NCBI GenBank assembly: GCA_022575985.1
Contig: JAKSXM010000247.1
Span: 1,635,501-1,699,500, forward strand
Reading direction: 5' to 3'
DNA from: Anagrus nilaparvatae
Taxonomy: Eukaryota; Arthropoda; Insecta; Hymenoptera; Mymaridae
Length of the DNA stretch: 64,000 nucleotides
Made by a program: the position numbers and the translations under genes. Each line of letters opens with the position of its first letter. Within the stretch, counting starts at the first letter, position 1. Under the pieces are notes generated by a model. It ran no database searches. It saw only the letters and a list, made by a program, of their open reading frames with translations, and was not told the origin of the DNA. Positions 24,484-34,102 of this stretch are shown one piece after another.

Positions 24484-25600
24484 ACTACCCACTCCGCATC
24501 GACACAGGAATTTTGGAGGACTAACCTGGAAATAAGGTCTATTTCCGTGTTAGAAACTGGAAATTACTATATTTCCTTTTTCAAAACTAGAAAAGAAGCA
24601 ATTTCTGTGTTACGATACAGAAACGACTTATTTCTTGGTTTTAAAACAAGAAATTAAATCTTCGGAAAAAAAAGCAAATCGATTCCTTGAATGAAAGCTA
24701 GAAATAAGTCGTTTCTGTTTTATAAAACATAAATTTATTGATTTCTGGTTTTCAAACTAGGAATCAGATATTAGAAAATATGTGTGATACAATTTCTTGA
24801 TTCAAAACAAGAAAAATTTTTATTTTTTAAAAAAAGTTAAAAAATTATTTTTGGATGTATTTACGGGGTTTTTTGGGTGCGTTAAGCTCAAATTTAATAA
24901 TAAAAATTTAAAAATCGGAACCAATGACCCTGAAACCGCAAAATTCGGTAAAAAAGTATGATTTTTAAAACTTAAAAAAAATTTTTTTGTTACATGGCTT
25001 TCGGGGTTACGAATTATGCTGATCCCGAATTCCTCAGCCAAAATTGAATTAATGTAACCCAAAACCGTAAAATACGGTAAAAATATTATTTTTTACAATT
25101 TTAATGGAATATTTTTGACTGCGGTACCTAGGGTCTTGGATTATCCTAAAACCGGATGTCTCGGCCAAATTTTGAAAAAAATGGATCCCGAAACCGTAAA
25201 ATTCGGTAAAAATATGTTTACGTTAAAAAATTTTTGTTAATTATTTTTAGCTGCGGTACTTGGGGATTTAGACTAAACTAAAATTCAAATTTCTGAAACT
25301 TTAAATCAATCTTTTGATTAAATTTAAATCACGGACCTAGAAATCGGAAAATTCGGTAAAGATAATATTATCTAAAAAAGTCTTGATCAATTTTTCTTTA
25401 CTACGGTACGAATGAAGAACCCGAAATTCTTGAACAATTTACTAAAATTTTTTATCATTAAAAAATTAATAACTGATAAATCCGGTTAAAATCTAAAAAA
25501 TCTAAAAAATCAGCAATCTTATATCAAATTAATAAGTTTCTAATAATGGGTTCCATAAAATGCTATAGTTTTTTTACCATTCATTTTTAATCTATACTAT
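24484..25600 (+). repeat. Left outer arm of the foldback element
   Basis: It pairs with the right arm (28,915-30,319). It contains repeated 'gaaacgactt'/'agaaataagtcg' words (24,520-24,830). A hairpin module, aaaccgtaaaattcggtaaa or a close variant, then occurs at about 24,933, 25,062, 25,191 and 25,341, spaced 129, 129 and 150 bases. An open frame at 24,820-25,062 has an inverted twin in the other arm at 29,711-29,929, which follows from the symmetry and is not evidence of a gene. Confidence 0.8.
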
Positions 25601-25604
25601 AAAT

Positions 25605-26710
25605 TCAGCCTTACATCCAAATAACCTAAGGATGTCGTATAAAAAACAATACTTTGAGCCTTACACCCACATAACCTAAGAAAGTGGTTTATAATAAAAA
25701 AACGACACGTCAATCATTACACTAACATAACCTAATAAGAAGTGTATAATAAAGAAACGACACGTCAAGCATTACACTAGCGTGACCTAAGGAAGTATTC
25801 TATAAGAAAAAAACGACACGTCAAGCCTTACACTAAAATAACCTAAGGAAGTAGACTGTAATGATAAACAACACGTTAAGCCTTACACTAGCGTGACCTA
25901 AGGAAGTATTCTATAAGAAAAAAACGACACGTCAAGCCTTACACTAACATAACCTAAGGAAGTAGGTTATAATAAAATACGACACGTCAAGCCTTACAGT
26001 AGCGTAACCTAAGGAAGTAGGCTATAATAAAATACGACACGTCAAGCCTTACAGTAGCGTAACCTAAGGAAGTAGGCTATAATAAAGAACGACACTTCAA
26101 GCCTTACATTAGCGTAACCTAAGGAAGTAGGTTATAATAAAATACGACACGTCAAGCCTTACAGTAGCGTAACCTAAGGAAGTAGGCTATAATAAAATAC
26201 GACACGTCAAGCCTTACAGTAGCGTAACCTAAGGAAGTAGGCTATAATAAAGAACGACACTTCAAGCCTTACATTAGCGTAACCTAAGGAAGTAGGCTAT
26301 AATAAAAAACGACACGCCAAGCCTTACAGTAGCGTAACCTAAGGAAGTAGGCTATAATAAAGAACGACACGCCAAGCCTTACAGTAGCGTAACCTAAGGA
26401 AGTAGGCTATAATAAAGAACGACACGTCAAGCCTTACATTAGCGTAACCTAAGGAAGTAGGCTATAATAAAAAACGACACGCCAAGCCTTACAGTAGCGT
26501 AACCTAAGGAAGTAGGCTATAATAAAGAACGACACGTCAAGCCTTACAGTAGCGTAACCTAAGGAAGTAGGCTATAATAAAAAACGACACGTCAAGCCTT
26601 ACAGTAGCGTAACCTAAGGAAGTAGGTTATAATAAAAAACGACACGTCAAGCTTTACAGTAACTTAACCTAAGGAATTAGGCTTAATCTAAGGAAGTAGG
26701 GTTTAATTAA
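25605..26710 (+). repeat. Left tandem array, ~55 bp units, about 20 copies
   Basis: Each unit contains 'acgacacgtcaagcctta', 'agcgtaacctaaggaag' and 'taggctataataaa'. The outer units (25,610-25,930) are variable in length and sequence. The inner ones (25,950-26,650) are almost identical and fall into alternating subtypes (…aaaatacg, …aaagaacg), which points to recent unequal exchange. Units run in direct orientation here and in the opposite orientation in the right array. Confidence 0.92.
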
Positions 26711-26719
26711 ATTATTAAC

Positions 26720-27714
26720 GGTTATTTATATTTTTTGGGTCACTAAACCCGAATATCATGTTTGTTTTTACTTAAAATGCACCAGTTGCCCACATTAAAT
26801 ATCTTTAGGCAATTGCTACGCATTCATCTTCTATTGTGGGGAAGAAGTACAATTTATGTCGGAATCGTGTTCAGTAGAGCGTGTTTTAATTTTTTTTTTT
26901 CGAGATTTTTTTGCTCTCCCCACATTTGGATATTTTGGTCATAAAAACACCCCATCTTTAAGGATTTTACCCGTACTACCGAGCACTTAAAGTTTTCCAT
27001 TTAAATAACATGGGAATTTTGACTTATCAGTTTTCTAATTTTTTACATGCTTTAAAAGTTTTTTAAACACTAGCCAGCAAATAGAAAATGATATTTAGAC
27101 ATATAATATTAAAAAATGATCATTTTATTTTTTTTTTTAATACTTTGGTTCATTCCTTTTTAAATCAATTTAATAATAAAAATATATAATACAGAAAATA
27201 TAGTAAATTTAATAACTAGAGTGCAGACTTAGTTGGGTATTTAAATTTAATATTAAATTTTGGAAAAGAAAATGTCTGAAATTTACTAAAATTTGTTTAT
27301 AGGAAACTCTGGAAATTCAGGAAATTCGGTTGAAACACTAAAAAAGTACTGGAAATTTTTAAAAAATAGTCTGGAAAGTCAGGGAATTTTAAAACTTCAC
27401 TTCCGTGTCCACCCTGACTATACCATTGCATTAGGTTATGTTGGTGTAACTCTTGTGCTAAATTTTTGTATCAATCTAATGCTTTCAAAAATTATAAAAA
27501 ATATCTAAATTTTTATTATTTTTGGACGTAATACATAATACTTTTCAATGAAAGTAATAATTTCAGAAAACTCGGTTTTAATAGATTTATTGGATATGAT
27601 AATTAAGGATTTGAAAAATTTTTTAATAAAGTTTTTGTCACCAAAAAAAAACTCGAAAAAAACTGACCTGATACTTAATTATTTGAAAAGTTTTGTCTCC
27701 AAATTTTACGTTGT
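26720..27714. other. Centre of the foldback element
   Basis: About 1 kb of single-copy-looking sequence between the inward-facing arrays. The open frames at 26,762-26,944 and 27,293-27,508 have no domain and no sensible composition. Repeated 'ctggaaa'/'tcaggaaatt' words lie at 27,300-27,400, and a unit of the flanking satellite at 27,500-27,714. No transposase or other gene is seen. Confidence 0.6.
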
Positions 27715-28910
27715 GTTGATGTAAGTCTTGACGTGTCATTTTTTATCATAACCTACTTCCTTAGGTTAAGTTACTGTAAGGCTTGACGTGTCATTTTTTA
27801 TTATAACCTACTTCCTTAGGTTACGCTACTGTAAGGTTTGACGTGTCGTTTTTTATTATAGTCTACTTCCTTAGGTTATGTTAGTGTAAGGCTTAACGTG
27901 TTGTTTTTCATTACAGTTTACTTCCTTAGGTTATGTTAGTGTAATGCTTTACGTGTCGTTTTTTTCTTATAGAATACTTCCTTAGGTAACGCTAGTGTAA
28001 GGCTTAACGTATTCTTTTTTATTATAGTCTCTTTCCTTAGGTCACGCTAGTGTAAGTCTTAACATGTCGTTATTTTATTATATCATAATTCCTTAGGTTA
28101 TTTTAGTGTAAGGCTTGTCGTGTCGTTTTTTTCTTATAGAATACTTCCTTAGGTCACGCTAGTGTAAGGGTTAACGTGTTGTTTTTTATTATACTCTACT
28201 TCCTTAGGTTATGTTAGTGTAAGGCTTGGCGTGCCGTTATTTTATTCTATATCTACTACTTCCTTAGGTTATTTTAGTGCTTAATGTGTTGTTTTTTATT
28301 ATACTCTACTTCCTTAGGCTATGTTAGTGTAAGGCTTGACGTGTCGTTTTTTTCTTTTAGAATACTTCCTTAGGTCATGCTAGTGTAAGGCTTAACGTGT
28401 TGTTTATCATTACTGTCTACTTCCTTTATTTTAGTGTAAGGTTTGACGTGTCGTTTTTTTCTTATAGAATACTTCCTTAGATCACGCTAGTGTAAGGCTT
28501 AACGTGTTGTTTTTTATTATACTCTACTTCCTTAGGTTATATTAGTGTAAGGCTTGACGTGTCGTGATTTTATTATATCCTACTTCCTTAGGTTATGTTA
28601 GTGTAAGGCTTGACGTGTCGTTATTTTATTATATCCTGCTGCCTTCAGTTATGTTAGTGTAAGGCTTGACGTTTCATTTTTTATTATAGTCTCTTTCCTT
28701 AGGTTACGCTAGTGTAAGGCATGATGAATCGTTCCTTTTTTTATTTCCTTAGGTTATGTTAGTGTAAGGTTTAGATGATTTTAGTGTAATTCTTGACGTA
28801 TCGTTTCTTTAGTATATAGACTTCTTTATTAGGTTATGTTAGTGCATAGGTTGACGTGTCGTTTTTTATTATAAACCACTTTCTTAGGTTATTTGGATGT
28901 AAGGCTGAAC
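27715..28910 (-). repeat. Right tandem array, ~57 bp units, about 21 copies
   Basis: The reverse complement of the left array: each unit reads 'acttccttaggtta', 'gtaaggcttgacgtgtcg' and 'ttttttattata'. These copies differ more from each other than the inner left units do, with several shortened or missing halves (for example 28,420-28,440 and 28,730-28,800). The two arms are thus being homogenised separately. Confidence 0.92.
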
Positions 28911-30319
28911 GTATTGTATAGTTTAAAAATGAATGGTATAAAAACTATACCATTTTATGGAACCCGTTATTAGAAACTTATGAATTTGATATAAGAATGC
29001 TTGTCTTAACTCCCCAGATTTTTACCGAATTTTTCAGTTAATAATTTTTTAATGATAAAAAATTTTAGTAAATTGTTCAAGAATTTCGGGTTCTTCATTC
29101 GTACCGTAGTAAAGAAAAATTGATCAAGACTTTTTCAGATAATTTTATTTTTACCGAATTTTACGGTTTCGTGATCTATTATTTTAAAACTTTGACTAGA
29201 AATTCGGATTAAGCCTGATCTAAGACTCTAAGTACTGCAGTAAAAAATAATCCATTAAAATTTTAAAATATAATATTTTTACCGAATTTTACGGTTGTTA
29301 GGCAAACGATTTAGAATTTGGTAAATTGTCCAAGAATTTCAGGTTTTTCATTCGCACCGTAGTCAAGAAAATGTTTATCAAAACTTTATCAAAAGTTTAC
29401 CAAAACTTTTTCAGAAAAAATAATTTAACCGAATTTTGCGGCTTCTAGGTCCATCCTTTAAAATTTGATCACTTTTTTGAGAAATTTGAATTCAATTTAA
29501 TCTAACTCCTCAAGTACCGCAGTAAAAAATAATTAACAAAAAATATTTAAAATAAATATATTCATATAGAATTTTAAGGTTTCGGGATCCATTTTTTTCA
29601 AAATTTGGCCGAGACATCCGGTTTTAGGATAATCCAAGACCCTAGGTACCGCAGTCAAAAATATTCCATTAAAATTGTAAAAAATAATATTTTTACCGTA
29701 TTTTACGGTTTTGGGTTACATTAATTCAATTTTGGCTGAGGAATTCGGTATCAGCATAATTCGTAACCCCGAAAGCCATGTAACAAAAAAATTTTTTTTA
29801 AGTTTTAAAAATCATACTTTTTTTACCGAATTTTGCGGTTTCAGGGTCATTGGTTCCGATTTTAAAATTTTTATTATTAAATTTGAGCTTAGCGCACCCA
29901 AAAAACCCCGTAAATACATCCAAAAATAATTTTTTAACTTTTTTTAAAAAATAAAAATTTTGCTTGTTTTGAATCAAGAAATTGTATCACACATATTTTC
30001 TAATATCTGATTCCTAGTTTGAAAACCAGAAGTCAATAAATTTATGTTTTATAAAACAGAAACGACTTATTTCTAGTTTTCATTCAAGGAATATATTTGC
30101 TTTTCTTTTCGAACATTTAATTTCTTGTTTTAAAACCAAGAAATAAGCCGTTTCTATATCGTAACACAGAAATTGCTTCTTTTCTAGTTTTAAACCAAGA
30201 AATAATCCGTTTCTATATCGTAACACAGAAATTTAGTAATTTCCAGTTTCTAACACGGAAATAGACCTTATTTCCAGGTTAGTCCTCCAAAATTCCTGTG
30301 TCGATGCGGAGTGGGTAGT
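28911..30319 (-). repeat. Right outer arm of the foldback element
   Basis: Inverse of 24,484-25,600. Hairpin modules (accgaattttacggt or variants) are seen near 29,152, 29,281, 29,430, 29,695 and 29,825, with a weaker one near 29,570. It carries more modules than the left arm. The outer 400 bases match the left arm closely apart from an extra repeat at about 30,180-30,240. Confidence 0.8.
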
Positions 30320-30570
30320 TTTAGAAAGTTCGTTTAAAATAATTTTTTGGATCTGATACCGAATTTTTTCAAATTTTTTTTCTTAAAATTAAAAAAAACA
30401 AAAAAATTTTAAAAACAGCAATATTTTTTTTTTTGGTGTAATACTTCATTTAGTTCCATGAAAGTACTTATATTTGAAAATATGGTTTTTACTCGATATC
30501 TAGAATCTCATTATTAATTTTTTGAAAATTAGTTCCAAAATTTTTGATCAATAAAAAAATACTTTTAATA
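30320..30570 (+). repeat. Satellite-like unit flanking the foldback element (right)
   Basis: It resumes the words of the left flank: 'ggatctgatacc', poly-A/T blocks, 'ggtgtaatacttcatttag', 'ccatgaaagtacttatatttg' and 'gatatctagaatct'. This supports insertion of the foldback element into a pre-existing repeat. Confidence 0.5.
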
Positions 30571-30689
30571 GTAAATAGAAATGTATGTATCATTGCATGC
30601 TTGTAATCGGTAATATCAGTGACATATTAATGTATTAAGCTCATTGTTTGAGGAACCTTAGTGCCAGCTAGTTAGCAGGGTACTTTAAT

Positions 30690-31165
30690 TAAGGACCAGT
30701 ATTGCCATCGCCTGCTAAAGACTCCTGTTTGGATGTGTTATACATCCTTAGCATCAATGACGGGAACTCATGTGAAGCTATTTTTATGATCTCGGATGGT
30801 ATGCCGTCTGGGTCGGGAGCTCTCTTATTTCTGAGGGAGTGGGTCATTGTCCACTTCAAGACATAGCTTCCTTTCGCAGCGGAGCTTGCGATCATTGATT
30901 GCCCGTCTCAAGGATCGCTTAACTTCTTTATGAACTTTGATGAGTTCCCTTGCCTCTTCGCGGAACTTTGCCCTAGTCGCCCTTTTGCGATTTCTGTATT
31001 CTACCAGTATATAGGTGGATTCTTTCTATTAAATCTTTTTCGAGGCATGGAAACGTCACAAGCTTCTTTAGCAGCGTCATTATTTCGGAAGCTAGTTTCT
31101 TCACGTCTTCCTTACTTCCTACTCTGCACTGTTTCGCTAGAATTGACCCTTGTCCCATCATTAAA
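30690..31165 (-). pseudogene. LINE ORF2 relic (linker and RT start)
   Basis: On the minus strand the region between endonuclease and RT is recognisable (about 31,020-30,860; NRKRATRAKFREEARELIK then KEVKRSLRRAINDRKLRCER) in one frame. After a deletion comes the RT finger motif LRNKRAPDPDGIPSEIIK with SLMLRMYN (30,850-30,730). That motif closely matches the RT relic at 18,110-18,030, so both come from the same LINE family. It is short, frame-shifted and inactive. Confidence 0.7.
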
Positions 31166-31202
31166 ACTTGTATGAGGCGCCGGACTTATTACCAGTATAG
31201 CA

Positions 31203-31305
31203 GAGTTATGTTACAACTGTAAAAAATACGGCCACTAAGCATCAGTATGTTGGAATAGGGGTTATCAGACAAACTTCACCTCAAAAATTAACAATGATGT
31301 GGACG
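31203..31305 (+). pseudogene. Copia gag zinc-knuckle relic
   Basis: One plus-strand frame reads CYNCKKYGH, a stop, then ASVC and WNRG. This is a CX2CX4HX4C zinc knuckle of the type at the end of Ty1/copia gag, with one nonsense codon right after the histidine. Only about 30 codons remain. Copia pol relics in the same orientation resume at about 35,165, beyond the palindromic element and the Gypsy relic, so a single Copia copy may have been split. Confidence 0.55.
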
Positions 31306-31447
31306 ATTAGCTTGCAGTTTTTCTTTTTTTCTATGGTTATATTGTTTGTGCTTTTATAACGACTACAAATAAAGCGAATAAAAATGGTATAATATTCGAC
31401 TTAAATAAAAATATGAAACTTAAAATATATGATGTTTCGTATATGGG

Positions 31448-32400
31448 TCAATATTTGTGAAGTGTATACAGTTTGGATTTTCGAGTCTCAGAATGTACTC
31501 CAAAGTATTTTTGGTCGAAAGCATGTATAAAAAAAATAAGTTTCCCCAATTTTTAGCTTTTTAGATCCAATCCTCTATTTTTTACAGCAATTTTTGTTTT
31601 TTTCAATTTTTTGAAATTTTTTATTTTTGAGAAATTTATGTTCATTAATTTTTCTCGCAAACGCGCACTTTACAATAAAATTTTTTTTCCTTATAGTACC
31701 CAATAGGAAATTTACCATAGAATTCGATTCTGGGGTCCAAATTTTTTTTGTACTGCGCATGCGCGAGAAAATCAACTTTCTTGCTTTGCCTTTTCTAGCT
31801 TATATGCCTCAGCTGCAGACAGCTCAATTTTCATCCTTTTGGTCTAAAATTGTATGTTTTTTCATATACTTTCAGGATATGAAATCATTTTTTTGAGTAA
31901 ATTTATTTTAAAAGCACTAAAATTGAAAAATAGCGATTTTTAAAAAATCATTTTTCACAAATTTTGAATTTCTTGCCAAGTCACGTGACCAAAAAAAAAT
32001 CTGAATAAAAATTCGGATTCAGTGGAAAATTTTACATAAGGATACTAATTTTCGTCTTATTTCATTAAATAGTTTCTAAGATATCCCATTTTAAAGATAA
32101 AGATTAAAATTGACTTTTTTTAAAAAACCCTAAAAATGGGACTCTGACTTTAATTATCATATATGCTAAAAGAATAATTATAATAAGACGAATAAAAATT
32201 TTTTGAACATAAATTTCTCAAAAATTAAAAATTTCAAAAAATTGAAAAAAATAAAAATCGCTGTAAAAAATAGAGGATTGGATCTAAAAAGCTAAAAATT
32301 AAGGAAAATTATTTTTTTATATATAATTTCGACCAAACATACTTTGGAGTACATTTCGAGACCCGCCCATGCAAAGTCATATACAGTTCACAAATATTGA
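31448..32400. mobile_element. Palindromic MITE-like element, 953 bp
   Basis: The terminal inverted repeats begin tcaatatttgtgaa and end with its complement. They continue inward with similarity for over 200 bases (shared blocks include gtactccaaagtat, tttggtcgaaa and ttagatccaatcctctattt). The middle (31,800-32,150) has no coding capacity. A long palindrome without a gene fits a non-autonomous DNA transposon. No target duplication is visible: the left flank is 'tatggg', and the right end abuts the tRNA-derived sequence. Confidence 0.7.
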
Positions 32401-32466
32401 GTCAGTCGGTAGAGCATGAGACTCTTAATCTCAGGGTCGTGGGTTCGAGCCCCACGTTGGGCGCCA
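32401..32466 (+). pseudogene. Truncated tRNA-Lys(CTT) copy with encoded CCA, joined to an LTR
   Basis: From about position 12 of the tRNA to the very end this matches tRNA-Lys: the anticodon stem tgaga/tctca with anticodon CTT at 32,424-32,426, the T-stem gtggg/cccac around ttcgagc, the 3' acceptor strand gttgggc, discriminator G, and CCA (32,464-32,466). The 5' 10-11 bases are missing, so no acceptor stem can form and it is not a working gene. Eukaryotic tRNA genes do not encode CCA. Its presence, and its direct contact with the end of a minus-strand LTR, suggest a copy of the primer tRNA made during reverse transcription. Confidence 0.75.
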
Positions 32467-33463
32467 AAAATATGACCGGTGTCATATAAAAAATATAATA
32501 ATAATATTAAAAGGAAAAATAGGGAGAATTAAAAAATATTAAATAAATTTTCGGAGCAACGAGCGGCGCCTTGAACTTACCGTGCTTCGCTCGTTGCTTT
32601 TACGTGACCCTGAAAATGAAATATTTTAAGGGGCGGTAAATAATAAAGAGAACGTGGTTAAAGAAATATAATTATTTATTAAAATGGAATAAAATATTAA
32701 TTATTAATTTATAGAATTACAAAAAAAACGTTGAGCGCCACCGGTTCTTAAACCGGAAATAAATAATTAACGAACAGGGAAAAACCGTAAAAATAAAAAG
32801 GAAAAGAGCGAGCATGAATTAGGGCGTCTTTCCGTATACAATATCCTTTAGCTATTTAACCTAATTTACCTAACTAATCGTCGCGGAGCACATTCGCGCA
32901 CAGATAAAATTTAACTTTTTTTATCTTGCCGAAGAGATGTTCCTGGAATGAACTTCCTGGTGAAACCTCCGTCGACTGCTGACCAAACTTATAAAACGAA
33001 CGAGATATTAATTTTATCGATATATTCCAGCCGGATTATATATCGATAATGGAGTCTTAGCGACTGCGTGCTTCGACTCCGAAATAGATAACAATTCACA
33101 CAATTTTATAATTCACGAAATTAAGCGAGGAAAAAGCACAATTTCTTTCACCCGCGTAAATTATCTTTGAAATTAAGAATTCTAATTTAATTAATAAAAT
33201 TAATTAAAAACGACGTTAAATACCAAATTAAGCTTAAGCACCAAAAATGCGTGTCGTTCTCGCACGAGCTCGGCGTGCACTGGCTTTCGTTAGCGTCGGT
33301 TCGTGACGTGTTCCTTCTTTTTCGGAAGTCCACGTTCACGTTCCGACGGATGCACGTGATTAATTTTGCCAATAAAATGGTGGCAAAAATAAATAATTTA
33401 AATATTGAATTATTTTAATGTGATTATATAAAATATTTTTTTATATGTAACATCCCTGTTACA
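32467..33463 (-). mobile_element. Gypsy-type LTR, 997 bp (3' LTR on the minus strand)
   Basis: Read on the minus strand it begins TGTAACAGGGATGTTACA at 33,463, immediately after a polypurine tract (aagaggggggg, 33,476-33,466), and ends at 32,467, immediately before TGGCGCC, the start of a tRNA-Lys primer-binding site. The termini are not perfect TG..CA. It has the moderate GC clusters and short palindromes typical of insect Gypsy LTRs. No second LTR is present in the window. The associated internal region is the relic at 34,103-35,062. Confidence 0.7.
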
Positions 33464-33476
33464 AACCCCCCCTCTT
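33464..33476 (-). other. Polypurine tract of the Gypsy relic
   Basis: On the minus strand, AAGAGGGGGGG followed by TT lies directly in front of the LTR start. This is where plus-strand DNA synthesis begins in LTR retroelements, and it fixes the strand of the element and the LTR boundary. Confidence 0.7.
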
Positions 33477-33489
33477 AACCATAGTTAAG

Positions 33490-34102
33490 GGGTTAAGTGC
33501 AGATCTTGATGAAACGCGGAATGTGCTCACCTACCTAACAATCGTGGGCTAGTAACTAACGGAAATTACAAATTAACCTAACCTAAAAATGAAATAAATT
33601 ATTTATACTTAAATATATATTCTTTCCGGATAGCCTGTACGAAAAGAGGTTTAGGAAAGGGATAAATAAATAAGCATTTTAATTTGTAATGATATATATA
33701 TATATATGATTTTTATTAGGGCTAATCAGTCTTTATTGCCTTAATATTAACCTAATCAGCAAAAAAAAGATAAGATACAAAAAAAAGGAATATTCATAGT
33801 CGTTAATTTTCGACTTATGTAAAAAGAAATAAAAAATATAATTATAATGAACAAGGGTTAATATATATACTAGATTGATACTAAAAAGGAACAAGTCAAT
33901 CAAGGAGATCTTCACTGGAGTATCTTTTGAGCTCCTGCTCGTCTTCGCTCTCTTGATTCCTTATAGTTATAATATTATCTAATATTATCACTATTCGGTG
34001 GAGCCATAATAGCTAGATGCTGTCTTTTCACGCCACCCAGATTTGAGGGAAGTCTTCCGGTAAGGTAATCCTTAGTTCTTGTCTCAATTCATTTGTTTAT
34101 TG
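33490..34102 (-). other. Non-coding 3' internal region of the Gypsy relic
   Basis: AT-rich sequence between the end of the pol relic and the polypurine tract. A 60-codon hydrophobic frame (33,733-33,915) is low-complexity and has no recognisable domain. An envelope gene is not supported. Confidence 0.5.

Larger units (their letters stand above)
24484..30319. mobile_element. Giant foldback (long inverted repeat) element, about 5.8 kb
   Basis: The two ends are exact inverses for at least 70 bases, starting actacccactccgcatcg at 24,484 and ending with its complement at 30,319. By eye the arms stay nearly identical for over 1 kb. They differ mainly by an extra 50-60 base repeat in the outer right arm and extra units in the inner right arm. 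TA sits just outside CCCACTCC at both ends, consistent with a TA target duplication. Moving inward, each arm holds short repeats with 'agaaac..ttatttct' words, then ~129 bp units with a CCG hairpin, then an array of ~55 bp units. A centre of about 1 kb (26,720-27,715) separates the arms. No transposase is visible, so it must be mobilised in trans or is a static palindrome. It resembles Foldback-type elements in plan; I cannot name the family. Confidence 0.85.

Noticed and set aside
24820..25062. An 80-codon frame with a near-identical twin at 29,711-29,929
   Set aside because: The twin follows from the inverted-repeat symmetry. There is no domain, and the arms diverge by indels that break the frame.
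26762..27508. Short frames in the foldback centre as a possible transposase
   Set aside because: Too short, with no DDE or other catalytic pattern; no continuous frame across the centre.
25605..28910. CRISPR-like appearance of regularly spaced repeats
   Set aside because: The whole unit repeats with no unique spacers, in a eukaryotic foldback element. These are tandem satellite arrays.
32401..32466. A functional tRNA-Lys gene
   Set aside because: The 5' acceptor strand and part of the D-stem are missing, and CCA is encoded and joined to an LTR.
33733..33915. A possible envelope fragment of the Gypsy element
   Set aside because: Hydrophobic only because of T-rich sequence; no cleavage site, cysteine pattern or length to support it.
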